Assembly: GCF_002150805.1 (NCBI RefSeq)
Contig: NZ_MTBA01000004.1
Location: forward strand, 868,001-932,000
Direction: 5' to 3'
DNA: 64,000 nucleotides
DNA from: Oceanospirillum sanctuarii
GTDB lineage: Bacteria > Pseudomonadota > Gammaproteobacteria > Pseudomonadales > Halomonadaceae
This document shows positions 45,995 through 54,947 of the stretch, piece by piece. How positions within the stretch are numbered: position 1 is the first letter of the stretch; each line of letters starts with the position of its first letter. A model generated the notes under the pieces. The model had not been told where the DNA came from and did no database searches. It was given only the letters and a program-made list of their open reading frames with translations. The position numbers and the translations under genes are program-made.

Positions 45995-46465
45995 ATGCAA
46001 CTTACCCGTCAAACAGATTACGCAATCCGGGTATTGATGTTCCTGGGTGTGCAGCAGTCTGACGAACTGGTAACTATCAGTGATATCGCGCACCATTTTG
46101 AGATCTCGCGCAATCACCTGATGAAGATTGTTCACAAGCTGGGTCAGCTGGGCTATATCCAAACCGTTCGCGGTAAGTATGGCGGCATGCGCATCAATAT
46201 GGAAGCGGAAGAGATTTCCATCGGCAAGATGGTTCGTGACTTCGAAACCTCGCTGGAAATCGTCGACTGTGAAAAGCTGATCTGCCCATTAACAGGTTCA
46301 TGTGACATGAAGCCTATGCTGAAGAAAGCACGTGATGCTTTCATGAGCGTGGTTGATGAATATACCTTGCGTGACCTGCTGAAGAATCCGGCAGACATCC
46401 GCACCCTACTGGGTCTGGATCTGAAAGAAGGTGAACTGCCTGTACAGGTAATGGCTGCCTCTTAA
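45995..46465 (+). CDS. nsrR: Rrf2 family regulator, NsrR-type
   Basis: 156 aa. An Rrf2-family Fe-S repressor that loses DNA binding on reaction with nitric oxide. The winged helix covers about residues 1-75 (ISDIAHHFEISRNHLMKIVHKL; VRGKYGGMRI). Three Cys for the cluster are at 92, 97 and 103 (C-x4-C-x5-C), the spacing of E. coli NsrR (not IscR). A GGGGG ribosome binding site lies 9 nt before the ATG. No hmp or other NO gene is adjacent; the neighbour is a divergent MFS transporter. A strong terminator follows. Confidence 0.88.
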   Translation: MQLTRQTDYAIRVLMFLGVQQSDELVTISDIAHHFEISRNHLMKIVHKLGQLGYIQTVRGKYGGMRINMEAEEISIGKMVRDFETSLEIVDCEKLICPLTGSCDMKPMLKKARDAFMSVVDEYTLRDLLKNPADIRTLLGLDLKEGELPVQVMAAS

Positions 46466-46488
46466 TCCGCAGCCGAAAAGCTTTCTTA

Positions 46489-46531
46489 CACAAAACGGCA
46501 TGATAGCTATCTATCCTGCCGTTTTTTTGTG
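46489..46531 (+). terminator. Terminator after nsrR
   Basis: Arms AAAACGGCA and TGCCGTTTT with an inner GATAGCTATC, followed by T7. Confidence 0.85.
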
Positions 46532-46539
46532 CCTGTTAT

Positions 46540-47802
46540 TTATGCGGACACCGCCAACAATCCACCTACCAAAGACGCGATCCAAAGCGGAGCTGTCGCC
46601 TGAATAGCCAGAGCTCGCCCACCGATGACGGCGGCCATCGTCCCTTTAATAACCGAATTAACGATAGCCGCGATCACGATACCCAACATCGCAATATTCA
46701 GAGCAAGACCATCCCGGCTCATACCCGATAGAGAAAGGTTTATCGGATCGACATCGGCAATACCGGAAGCTGCCGCCAGAATCAGTATCCCCGCATCTCC
46801 GATGCTGTCCTGCAAGGCGCTACTGAGCAAAAGAATTACCGCCAGCAAAGCGCCAAACCCCAAAGCCGATGCCAGCGAGAGCGGTGTTGAGGGTGGCGCC
46901 ACATCATTAGGTACCGTCTGACTTCCCTGATAAAGCAGAAACAGAGCCGGAAGATAGACGACTGCCATCATCACCAATATTGGAATCAACAACAAAGACA
47001 CCAGATCCGGATTGATCACTCCAGCCACCAGAAGAACCCGAGGGAACATGGTTCCGCAGGCGAAAAGAATGCCTGCAGCTAAAAGAGGAGCCGCCTGCTT
47101 TGACTCACGCGCCATACGAGAGAACTGCAGAGTAAGCGCCGTGGAAGAAACCAGACCAGCAAAAAGCGCCGTCAGCATGATTCCTTTCCTCGCACCGGCA
47201 ATCTTCATGGCGAAGTAACCGACAAAGGAGATACTTGAGATCAGTACCACCATCCACCAGATTTCATAGGGATTCAGCGCCTGCCAGGGCCCCATCGCCT
47301 TGTCCGGCAGAATCGGCAGCACCACGACCGAAATAATCAGCAGCTCCAAAGCAGCCCAGAGCTCCTTTTTCTCCAACAACCAGAGCCAACGATGCAGCAC
47401 ACTTTTGAGACTCAACAACAAGGTCGTTACCACAGCCGCAGCAGATGCCTCAACTGCATAGCCCTGCATCACCAACGCCCCAAAACTAAAAGCCAACAGT
47501 GCAGAAATCAGGGAAGTGAGAGACACATCATTGCCGGGTCTTTTCTGATGCTGAATGTACGATGCGGTTAGAGCACCTGTCAGTCCCAGAAAGAAGATTC
47601 CCAACAGATAGCCACCCAGCTCCTTTGACAGCAAAGAACCCACTGCCCCCAACAGCGCAATCAGTCCATAGGTTCTTAAGCCGGCAATGCGGGATCCATC
47701 TTCCATCTCACGGGTTCGCCAGCCCCGCTCTACCCCGATCAAAAGCCCCAGAGATAGGGCTACTGCCATCAGGCCCATGGAGTGGGTATCACTTATCTGC
47801 AC
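46540..47802 (-). CDS. MgtC/SapB and DUF4010 membrane protein
   Basis: 420 aa, GTG start with AAGGA upstream. The N-terminal about 130 residues form a MgtC/SapB-like membrane domain (LSLGLLIGVERGWRT; GLRTYGLIALLGAVGSLLS), the rest a DUF4010 domain with several more helices (GARKGIMLTALFAGLVSSTALTLQFSRMA). The function is unknown; MgtC proteins affect acid or Mg stress and F-type ATPase in pathogens, but this fusion family is not characterised. A single gene, convergent with nsrR. Confidence 0.88.
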   Translation of the reverse strand: MQISDTHSMGLMAVALSLGLLIGVERGWRTREMEDGSRIAGLRTYGLIALLGAVGSLLSKELGGYLLGIFFLGLTGALTASYIQHQKRPGNDVSLTSLISALLAFSFGALVMQGYAVEASAAAVVTTLLLSLKSVLHRWLWLLEKKELWAALELLIISVVVLPILPDKAMGPWQALNPYEIWWMVVLISSISFVGYFAMKIAGARKGIMLTALFAGLVSSTALTLQFSRMARESKQAAPLLAAGILFACGTMFPRVLLVAGVINPDLVSLLLIPILVMMAVVYLPALFLLYQGSQTVPNDVAPPSTPLSLASALGFGALLAVILLLSSALQDSIGDAGILILAAASGIADVDPINLSLSGMSRDGLALNIAMLGIVIAAIVNSVIKGTMAAVIGGRALAIQATAPLWIASLVGGLLAVSA

Positions 47803-48125
47803 GGTAAAATCCTTCTATCCGACCGCCGCCAGCCCGAGAAAATTATTCCCCGGTAAGCTTATGGATAATAACGGAAGCACCCACTTACTAATGGATGCTA
47901 TTTGCCGCTTAAGTATATTGGCTATTTACAGTAACATACACCGCTACCCTGCTTTCGTGGCCTGCAAAAAGCCCGCTGAAACAGGTGTTCAGGACACAGG
48001 TATCCATGCGTTCTACGGTCACTTAGACCGGTTTAAGTAAGAGCTAAACGCAGTATGATCGGTACCGGTACAGGGATCTGCTATCGGCGTTACATCGCTT
48101 TCATCTTCAAGGATCAGTTGGCTTT
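47803..48125. other. Intergenic region upstream of the 48.1 kb gene
   Basis: 323 bp between divergent genes. It should hold promoters for both, but no sure -35/-10 pair was resolved. A CGGTACCGG palindrome lies near 48060. No credible gene was seen. Confidence 0.35.
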
Positions 48126-48938
48126 ATGAAAATTCCTACTTTAGTTACCCGCCTGGGTGCAGCGTTAACCTTCAGCATCAGCTCCCTGACAATGGCAGAC
48201 ATCAGCCTTACTTATCAGTCTCAGGCAACGCCTGAGCACCGCAGCACCATTTTGGTAAGCGAAGACTACATCCGCTTCGAAAACCCTATGGCACCTGAAT
48301 TCTTTATGTTGTTCGATGTTAAGCGTCAGCACATGACGCTGGTAGACAGCGAAAAACGCAGTTACAGCATTCTGGATCGCGAAACTCTGGAAAGCCTGTC
48401 TGAGCAGATCGAAGTAACCCGCCGCGCCATCATGGCTGAGCTGGAAGCCGGTATGAAGGTTGCGAACGACGAAGAGAAAGAACAGATGGCTGAGATTCTG
48501 GAGCAGATCCAGCAGCTGGCTCAAGCACCGGAAAAACAGCTGGTGGAATATCAGCCGATGAACAGCCAGCAGGAAGTGAATGGCTACAACTGCCAGATGA
48601 TTGAAGCTCAGGTAAACGGCGAAACACAGGCTAAGCTCTGCGTGGCAAACTCGTCTGAAGTCGGGATCCCGGAAAGCGCTATGAATACACTGGAGTCTTT
48701 CCACAATTTCTCCAGCGGTGTACACCAGCAATTGAACCCAGGTGACACTACTGAGCTGCTGTTTGTGATGAACAGCAAAAACCAGCTGCCGGTCTCCATC
48801 AAGCGAACTTATCCGGCCAGCGCTCAGGATGAATATCGCCTGACCGATGTGCAAACACTGACCATTCCAGCCTCTGCTTTTCAGGTGCCGCAAACCTTTG
48901 AAGCCAAAGATATTGAAGATGCCTTTATTGTTGAATAA
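48126..48938 (+). CDS. Exported protein of unknown function
   Basis: 270 aa with a signal peptide (KIPTLVTRLGAALTFSISS, probable cleavage near MA/D at about 24). The mature protein is beta-rich, with HRSTILVSEDYIRFENPMAPEFFMLFDVKRQHMTLVDSEKRSY resembling DUF4412-type periplasmic proteins, then a Glu/Gln-rich helical segment (about 90-140) and a C-terminal beta region. Two Cys (in NGYNCQMIEA and AKLCVANSS) could form a disulfide. Function unknown. The ribosome binding site is weak and a strong terminator follows. Confidence 0.78.
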   Translation: MKIPTLVTRLGAALTFSISSLTMADISLTYQSQATPEHRSTILVSEDYIRFENPMAPEFFMLFDVKRQHMTLVDSEKRSYSILDRETLESLSEQIEVTRRAIMAELEAGMKVANDEEKEQMAEILEQIQQLAQAPEKQLVEYQPMNSQQEVNGYNCQMIEAQVNGETQAKLCVANSSEVGIPESAMNTLESFHNFSSGVHQQLNPGDTTELLFVMNSKNQLPVSIKRTYPASAQDEYRLTDVQTLTIPASAFQVPQTFEAKDIEDAFIVE

Positions 48939-48996
48939 CTTCGATAGTTTAAAGACGTTAGCAGCATTTAGATAACATTAAGCTCTTTTAGCATCT

Positions 48997-49037
48997 TAAG
49001 GCTCCGGTAATTATTTTTACCGGAGCCTTATTTTTTT
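48997..49037 (+). terminator. Strong terminator
   Basis: Stem TAAGGCTCCGGTAA/TTACCGGAGCCTTA with a 6-nt loop, then T7, about 60 nt after the exported-protein gene. Confidence 0.92.
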
Positions 49038-49106
49038 CTTTACCAGAAATAATTTTCCGTCTATATAAGCACCGAAAATAAACCTTTTTTCTGGAGAGAC
49101 TTATCA

Positions 49107-49316
49107 ATGGGCCGTGAAGACGTATCCTTTGATGATACCGATGATGTTTTTGATGATGCCGACGACGCTATTGCAGCGGATGACGAAGAAAGGGAACTGA
49201 GTAAAAAGGCAACATCTCTGGACAAACGCCGTCTGATCGAAGATCGCCTTGAGCAAAAAATGCTGAAGCGTAATATCGACGATTACTATGACTTTGATGA
49301 TCTGGACGACGACTGA
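49107..49316 (+). CDS. Small acidic protein, PA3496-like
   Basis: 69 aa, about one third Asp and Glu, with a central basic helix (KKATSLDKRRLIEDRLEQKMLKRN) and an acidic end (YYDFDDLDDD). It resembles the PA3496 family, named in databases as a putative envelope-integrity protein. No signal or membrane segment. A GGAGAG ribosome binding site lies 9 nt upstream. The stop codon lies about 20 nt from the convergent ion-channel gene end. Confidence 0.75.
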   Translation: MGREDVSFDDTDDVFDDADDAIAADDEERELSKKATSLDKRRLIEDRLEQKMLKRNIDDYYDFDDLDDD

Positions 49317-49336
49317 TTACGTCATCGTCCCTTGAG

Positions 49337-50338
49337 TCAGGCCTTGCCGCGCTTATCTAAGTTCGCAGGCGGAAACGGAGGTTCATCAGTATCAGACTGT
49401 TGAGCCTCCTGTTGTTTCTGGCGGTCTTTATCAAGGTTTTGTGGGCTGTATTTCTCGCGGGGTTTGTGAGAGTACGGTTCGGATTGTTCCAAATCCACAT
49501 CAAACTCCAACTGCAGACTCTGCTCCTGCAAAATCTGACGCTGAAACTCCAGCATTCGACTGATGTTATCTTCCAGCCGCCCCATCCGGGATTCCATCCG
49601 GTCAATCCGGCGCAGCAGCTCTGATTCCTTATCGATCACCTCTTCTTCCTCTTTGGAGAGAAAGTACACCGAGAAGCTTGCGGTCAGCAGTGAGAAGAGA
49701 CCGATTCCCATCAGAATCAGAAAAGCGCCTACCAACTTACCCGCAGGGCTGATGGGTACCAAATCACCGTAACCTACCGTGGTTATCGTCACCAACGCCC
49801 ACCAGATGCCATTCCAGGGCGTATCAATTGCAGGGTCGATAATCGAGATCAGAGTACCTGCCAGCACGACAAAGACAGCACTGACCAGAAGCGTCGTGCC
49901 CAGATTATTCCGTGCCAGAATCGCATGCACCGTTGACCCCATCGGCATCAGTAGAGACAGAATCAGCACCACCCGCAGCATTCGCAGAATACTGGCCATG
50001 GAGCTATCACCCCAGAGAATCGGCAAGCCCAGCAACAGAATCACCAGATTCATCCAGTTAGTGCGGATATAGCGCCACCGCTGATCAACCAAAGCGGTCA
50101 GCAGCAGGGTTTCACCAAGGAAGAATAGCCAGATCAGAACGTCAGTTGCCCGATGAAAATGCGGGTCGACATCACCGGATAAACTCAGGTACCAGGCGAT
50201 AAGCATCCAGAGCGCCAGAAATAGCATTGGCCATTCCAGCCATTGCGCCCAGCGTCTCGCTTTTGGATTCTCATCTCCGGCAACGCCAGCCAGTCCCAGC
50301 CAGCGCCCCAGAGATGAGGAGGATTTCAGTGCAGACAT
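49337..50338 (-). CDS. Voltage-gated-type potassium channel protein
   Basis: 333 aa. Six predicted helices in the S1-S6 style (about 35-230), with the pore filter TVGYGD at 187-192. An S4-like region (SILRMLRVVLILSLLMP) has Arg but few charges. The cytoplasmic C-terminus begins KEEEEVIDKESELLRRIDRMESRMGRLEDNI, a coiled coil that may drive tetramerisation, and ends in a charged Gln/Lys-rich tail. Function: K+ efflux or membrane-potential control. The bile-acid-symporter gene is 9 nt upstream, so the two are probably cotranscribed. Confidence 0.9.
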   Translation of the reverse strand: MSALKSSSSLGRWLGLAGVAGDENPKARRWAQWLEWPMLFLALWMLIAWYLSLSGDVDPHFHRATDVLIWLFFLGETLLLTALVDQRWRYIRTNWMNLVILLLGLPILWGDSSMASILRMLRVVLILSLLMPMGSTVHAILARNNLGTTLLVSAVFVVLAGTLISIIDPAIDTPWNGIWWALVTITTVGYGDLVPISPAGKLVGAFLILMGIGLFSLLTASFSVYFLSKEEEEVIDKESELLRRIDRMESRMGRLEDNISRMLEFQRQILQEQSLQLEFDVDLEQSEPYSHKPREKYSPQNLDKDRQKQQEAQQSDTDEPPFPPANLDKRGKA

Positions 50339-50347
50339 AGCAGCGGG

Positions 50348-51238
50348 TTAACTCTGGCCCAAAGCAGTTTGCTGGCTATTGAGAACGCGCTTACCCCACC
50401 AGAGGCCAAACAGCATGCTAGGCCCCCACATCAGAATGCCGTAGATCACAGGAGGCACAGACATCACACTGTTGCCCAGAATAGCGCCTGTGACCAGAAG
50501 CGCTGTACCACCATTCTGAACACCCACCTCGATGCCGATTGTCAGCTGCTGAGGCACATTCAGGCCATTCACACGGGCGAACAGATAACCCAGCCCCAAA
50601 GCCAAACTGTTCAGAACAATTACCGGCCAGCCAACAGCGGCCAGAAAGTCCGGCATCTGAGTCCAGTGCTTAGCGACAATACCTATGATAACCATGGCCA
50701 GAAAACCGATGGAGAGCGGCTTAACCACCTTAGCCAACTTCTGACTCAGTTCAGGTTTCTTCCCGTGTAACCACATGCCGATCGAAACCGGTACAACAGT
50801 AATGACAAACAGGCGCAGCATGGTCTGTGCAATAGGCAGCTCAATAGGTTGAGACGAACCCATCCAGTGATCCAGCGACAGCTGAGTTAGCAGCGGCATA
50901 GTGAAAGGCGTGATAACAGAAGCAAAAGCGGTCAGGGTGATCGAGAGCGCCACATCGCCACGACTGAGGAAAGTCATCATATTAGAGGTCGCACCACCCG
51001 GTGCAAAAGAAAGCACCATCAGGCCGACAGCCAACTCAGGTGGCAGCTGGAACAGTGTAACCACGCCGAAAGCCAGAAGAGGTACAAACAGCATCTGGCC
51101 GGTTAATCCCACCAGCACTGCACGGGGCAAGGTGAAAACACGACCAAAATCAGCCGGCCGTAAGGTCATGCCCATTCCGAGCATGATAATAAAAAGGGCA
51201 GCTGGCAGAACCACCCCTAACAAAATTCCGTTGGACAT
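50348..51238 (-). CDS. Bile acid:sodium symporter family protein
   Basis: 296 aa with nine to ten membrane helices of the BASS/SBF family. Hallmarks include FAPGGATSNMMTFLSRGDVALSITLT, the first crossover, and GIEVGVQNGGTALLVTGAIL, the second crossover, which hold the Na+ sites. Bacterial members import organic anions; the physiological substrate cannot be read. The GGGAG ribosome binding site supports this ATG. Cotranscribed upstream of the K+ channel gene. Confidence 0.9.
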   Translation of the reverse strand: MSNGILLGVVLPAALFIIMLGMGMTLRPADFGRVFTLPRAVLVGLTGQMLFVPLLAFGVVTLFQLPPELAVGLMVLSFAPGGATSNMMTFLSRGDVALSITLTAFASVITPFTMPLLTQLSLDHWMGSSQPIELPIAQTMLRLFVITVVPVSIGMWLHGKKPELSQKLAKVVKPLSIGFLAMVIIGIVAKHWTQMPDFLAAVGWPVIVLNSLALGLGYLFARVNGLNVPQQLTIGIEVGVQNGGTALLVTGAILGNSVMSVPPVIYGILMWGPSMLFGLWWGKRVLNSQQTALGQS

Positions 51239-51282
51239 GGTTTAGCTCCCGCTACCCTTTTTATGTGATCAGCCTCTCGTCC

Positions 51283-51318
51283 GACGTGTTCCGGCTTCAA
51301 TACACCTGAAAACACGTC
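51283..51318. other. Hairpin between 51.4 kb gene and symporter
   Basis: 8-bp arms GACGTGTT and AACACGTC with a 20-nt loop, without a T-run. Confidence 0.35.
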
Positions 51319-51356
51319 AAAACAGAAAAGCGTCCTTGTTACCCTGAAGCCCTGCG

Positions 51357-51725
51357 TTATTGGGCAGAGTCTTCCAGATCATCAATACTGGCTGATTTCA
51401 GGCTGTTTTCGTAATCCAGATCAAACACCATGACAGCCGGAGACAGCTCGATAAACTGTTCAAACTGCTCAAAGGTCAGTTCAGGCCAGGACGCTTCGTT
51501 GTCCTCCCAGGATTTCAGCTCATTCTCCAGAATGTTCAGCCAGAACTCCTGAACCATATCATTGAGCTGATCTTCATCCTCAATCTCAGGAACCAGGTAA
51601 ACCGTTGCTTCTTCGTTAACATCTGCCAGCGTTAAAGGCTCACTGCCGTCTTCAAGGTTGTTGATCCAGTCAACAAACGCCTGAGTCAGTTTTACCGTCA
51701 TTGCAGAACGATTCAGCATTTTCAT
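51357..51725 (-). CDS. Hypothetical acidic protein (122 aa)
   Basis: 122 aa, strongly acidic (runs such as PEIEDEDQLNDM and ENELKSWEDNEASW), no signal or membrane segment, no motif recognised. It is largely helical by inspection. A GGAG ribosome binding site lies about 7 nt before the first ATG. Its stop codon is 119 nt upstream of the symporter gene on the same strand. Possibly a small regulatory or binding protein. Confidence 0.72.
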   Translation of the reverse strand: MKMLNRSAMTVKLTQAFVDWINNLEDGSEPLTLADVNEEATVYLVPEIEDEDQLNDMVQEFWLNILENELKSWEDNEASWPELTFEQFEQFIELSPAVMVFDLDYENSLKSASIDDLEDSAQ

Positions 51726-51802
51726 TGTGTATCTCCAGAAAGTTCTTACGAACCTGAAAAAATCATTCGGCCCACGTGGCCAAACTTATAAGCCGTCTTA
51801 CA

Positions 51803-51838
51803 TAAATAAAACCCCGGAATCCAGAGGATACCGGGGTT
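51803..51838 (-). terminator. Terminator after lysS
   Basis: Minus-strand stem AACCCCGG/CCGGGGTT continuing inward as ATCC/GGAT, followed by TTATTT, just past the lysS stop codon. Confidence 0.85.
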
Positions 51839-51843
51839 GTGGA

Positions 51844-53370
51844 TTACTTAGAATCCGCTTCTGGTCGCATATGCGGGAACAGCAGTACGTCACGGATCGA
51901 CGGAGCGTTGGTGAACAGCATCACCAGACGGTCGATACCGATACCTTCACCGGCAGTCGGTGGCAGGCCGTATTCCAGCGCACGGATGTAATCCTGATCG
52001 TAGTACATCGCTTCATCATCACCGGCATCTTTCTCAGCAACCTGCTGCTCAAAACGCTCAGCCTGATCTTCCGCATCGTTAAGCTCCGAGAAGCCGTTTG
52101 CAATCTCACGGCCACCCACGAAGAATTCAAAACGATCCGTCACAAACGGGTTGTCGTCGTTACGACGTGCCAAAGGAGAAACCTCAGCCGGGTATTCAGT
52201 AATGAAGGTTGGCTGCATCAGCTTGTGCTCAGCAACTTCTTCAAAGATCTCGGTGTGGATCTTACCCAGCCCCCAGATCGGTTTAACATCGATCTTCAGA
52301 GATTCAGCAACCTGCTTAGCGGATTCCAGATCCTGCAGGCTCTCTTCGGAAATCTGTGGCGCATGCTTCAGGATCGCTTCGATCATGGTCATGCGCTCGA
52401 ATGGCTTACCGAAGTCATAGGTGTCTTCCTGATACTGAACCACAGTATCACCCAGTACATCCTGAGCGATGGTGCGCAGCATATCTTCGGTCAGATCCAT
52501 CAGGTCCTTGTAGTCCGCGTAGGCCTGGTAGAACTCCAGCATGGTGAACTCAGGGTTGTGACGGGTAGAAAGACCTTCGTTACGGAAGTTACGGTTGATC
52601 TCGAAAACTTTCTCGAAGCCACCCACAACCAGACGCTTCAGGTACAGCTCAGGTGCGATACGCAGGAACATATCACGGTCCAGCGCGTTGTGATGAGTCA
52701 CAAACGGACGTGCTGTTGCACCACCCGGAATCACCTGCAGCATAGGCGTTTCCGCTTCCATGTAGCCACGCTGGCTCAGGTAGTTACGGATACCGCTAAC
52801 CACTTTAGCGCGGATTTCGAACGCTCTGCGGGATTCCTGATTCATGATCAGATCCACGTAACGCTGACGATAACGCATCTCCTGATCAGTCAGACCGTGG
52901 AATTTATCCGGCAGCGGACGCAGAGACTTGGTCAGCAGCTCACACTCTTCGATGTAAATGTACAGATCGCCTTTACCGGACTTATGAACCGGACCGGATG
53001 CACCCACGATGTCACCAAAGTCCCAGCTCTTGATGTCGGCACGAACTTCTTCCGGCAGCGCTTTTTTGTCCACGTACAGCTGAATCTGGCTGCTCATGTC
53101 CTGAATAACGATGAAAGGACCACGCATACGCATGATACGACCGGCAACAGATGCCTTACGGTTCAGCTGCTCCAGCTCTTCCTTATCCTTATCACCCAGC
53201 TCAGCCTGCAGTTCAGATGCCAGTGCATCACGGCGGAAGGTGTTCGGGAAAGCGTTGCCTTTTTCGCGACGCTCAGCCAGCTTGGCGCGACGCTCAGCGA
53301 TCAGTTTGTTCTCTTCTGCTGCCGCGGCTGCGCTATCTAAGGGAGTGTCTTGCTGCTGTTCTGTAGCCAT
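51844..53370 (-). CDS. lysS: Lysyl-tRNA synthetase (class II)
   Basis: 508 aa (E. coli 505). Charges tRNA-Lys. An N-terminal OB-fold anticodon-binding domain ([23 protein letters not shown]) is followed by the class II core: motif 1 around [14 protein letters not shown], motif 2 [21 protein letters not shown], and motif 3 [13 protein letters not shown]. It lies downstream of prfB on the same strand, the standard prfB-lysS operon, and ends at a good terminator. Confidence 0.98.
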   Translation of the reverse strand: MATEQQQDTPLDSAAAAAEENKLIAERRAKLAERREKGNAFPNTFRRDALASELQAELGDKDKEELEQLNRKASVAGRIMRMRGPFIVIQDMSSQIQLYVDKKALPEEVRADIKSWDFGDIVGASGPVHKSGKGDLYIYIEECELLTKSLRPLPDKFHGLTDQEMRYRQRYVDLIMNQESRRAFEIRAKVVSGIRNYLSQRGYMEAETPMLQVIPGGATARPFVTHHNALDRDMFLRIAPELYLKRLVVGGFEKVFEINRNFRNEGLSTRHNPEFTMLEFYQAYADYKDLMDLTEDMLRTIAQDVLGDTVVQYQEDTYDFGKPFERMTMIEAILKHAPQISEESLQDLESAKQVAESLKIDVKPIWGLGKIHTEIFEEVAEHKLMQPTFITEYPAEVSPLARRNDDNPFVTDRFEFFVGGREIANGFSELNDAEDQAERFEQQVAEKDAGDDEAMYYDQDYIRALEYGLPPTAGEGIGIDRLVMLFTNAPSIRDVLLFPHMRPEADSK

Positions 53371-53465
53371 GGGTCTCTATCATCCAAAACATGGGTCAAT
53401 CGGATATTCAGCGCCGACCCTTGTCAGCGCTCTCATATGATGCGGCAAAAGCGATAACCGTTCGG

Positions 53466-54564
53466 TTACAGCCCCTGCTTAAGGCTCGCTTCGATAAAGC
53501 GATCCAGATCTCCGTCCAGAACCGCCTGAGTGTTGCGGTTCTCAACGCCGGTACGCAGATCTTTAATACGGGAATCATCCAGTACGTAAGAACGAATCTG
53601 GCTGCCCCAGCCGATATCAGACTTGGTATCTTCCAGCGCCTGCTTCTCAGCGTTACGTTTCTGCATCTCCAGCTCGTACAGTTTCGCTTTCAGCTGTTTC
53701 ATCGCACGGTCTTTGTTCGCGTGCTGAGAACGTTCAGTCTGGCAGGAAACCACCACGTTGGTCGGCTCGTGGGTAATACGTACCGCAGAGTCGGTGGTGT
53801 TTACGTGCTGACCACCAGCACCGGAGGAGCGGTAGGTATCAATACGCAGATCTGCCGGGTTGATATCCACTTCAAAGCTGTCATCAATCTCCGGGGAAAC
53901 AAACACCGAGGAGAAAGAAGTATGTCGACGGCCGCCGGAATCAAACGGTGATTTACGCACCAGACGGTGAACACCGGTTTCGGTACGCAGCCAGCCATAG
54001 GCGTACTCGCCTTCAAAACGAACGGTCGCACTCTTGATACCGGCAACTTCACCGGCAGATACTTCGATCAGTTCCGTTTTAAAGCCGTGGGCATCGCCCC
54101 AGCGCAGGAACATACGCAGCATCATGTTGGCCCAGTCCTGAGCCTCGGTACCACCGGAGCCGGACTGAATATCCAGATACGCGTTGCTCTCATCCATTTC
54201 ACCGGAGAACATACGACGGAATTCAAGCTTCTCCAGCTGAGCTTTCAGGTCATCCAGCTCGCTCTGAACCTCTTCAACCGTGCCTTCGTCGTCCTCTTCA
54301 ACCGCCATATCCAGCAGGTCCTGAGCATCCGCAAGACCGGTATCCAGATTGTCGATGGTCTCAACAACCAGCTCAAGGCTCGCACGCTCTTTACCCAGCG
54401 CCTGAGCTCGTTCCGGCTCGTTCCAGACTTCCGGCTGTTCCAGCTCGCGGTTAACTTCTTCTAGACGGTCTTTCTTTTCAGCGTAGTCAAAGATACCCCC
54501 TAAGAACGTCTGTCCGCTCAGACAGGTCCTTAATGAGGTTATTGATCGGATTGATTTCTAACAT
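53466..54564 (-). CDS. prfB: Peptide chain release factor 2, with programmed +1 frameshift
   Basis: 365 aa when the programmed frameshift is applied, identical to E. coli RF2 length. RF2 reads UAA and UGA. The first 25 codons ([19 protein letters not shown]...) end at an in-frame TGA (54489-54487). AGGGGG lies just upstream and CTT TGA C is the slippery site. A +1 shift at CTT skips the T and continues [11 protein letters not shown]. The SPF tripeptide ([10 protein letters not shown]) for stop recognition and GGQ ([13 protein letters not shown]) for hydrolysis are present. lysS follows. RF2 shortage increases shifting, giving autoregulation. Confidence 0.97.
54483..54500 (-). promoter_or_regulatory. 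prfB frameshift element
   Basis: On the minus strand AGGGGG, a Shine-Dalgarno-like stimulator, lies 3 nt upstream of CTTTGAC. The TGA is at 54489-54487. The spacing is as in the E. coli RF2 site. Confidence 0.95.
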
Positions 54565-54947
54565 GATGCTTGAAGCTCACAACATACAAATAGTTAAGGT
54601 GCATTCAGCACTGGCAAAAATTAAACGCGCACTCAGCACTGACAAATCATTCAAGTGCCTTAAGCACTTAACGCCCCGTAAAGAAACGGCACGTTGAAAA
54701 CTGTGTGGTTAAAACAGGAGCGTAATTCTAACGAATCCCCCACAGACCTACCAGCAATACCCGATGGAAAGCCACGCAATGCCAATAAAAATGCGTAATA
54801 CAGCGCCTTAACCAAAGACCACAGAATCATCACCGGAATAGTGGTGCAGAAGTGATAAGATGCCCTTAAAATGAAATGATTACGGATGCACAGCTCCAAG
54901 GCTCCGTGGCAGAATATGCGTAATGACTCAGCGTTAGGAAGAAACAG
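54565..54947. other. prfB upstream intergenic region with direct repeats
   Basis: 383 bp between divergent genes. Two near-identical 18-nt direct repeats (GCAYTCAGCACTGRCAAA) start at 54601 and 54629, 28 bp apart, just upstream of the prfB start. They overlap the place expected for the prfB promoter, where TTGCCA and AACTAT at 16-17 bp spacing is a weak candidate. Nothing else was identified; the 79-codon minus-strand open frame here is not supported. Confidence 0.5.

Noticed and set aside
51727-53340. 537-codon open frame antisense to lysS
   Set aside because: Same reason: lysS is complete, and the antisense translation shows no domain.
53466-54308. Truncated prfB starting at an internal ATG (280 aa)
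   Set aside because: The full 365-aa protein is recovered by the AGGGGG/CTTTGAC frameshift, with normal N-terminus, so the gene is not broken.
54660-54899. 79-codon minus-strand open frame upstream of the FliG-like gene
   Set aside because: No ribosome binding site, no family; it lies in an intergenic region with direct repeats and has unusual composition.
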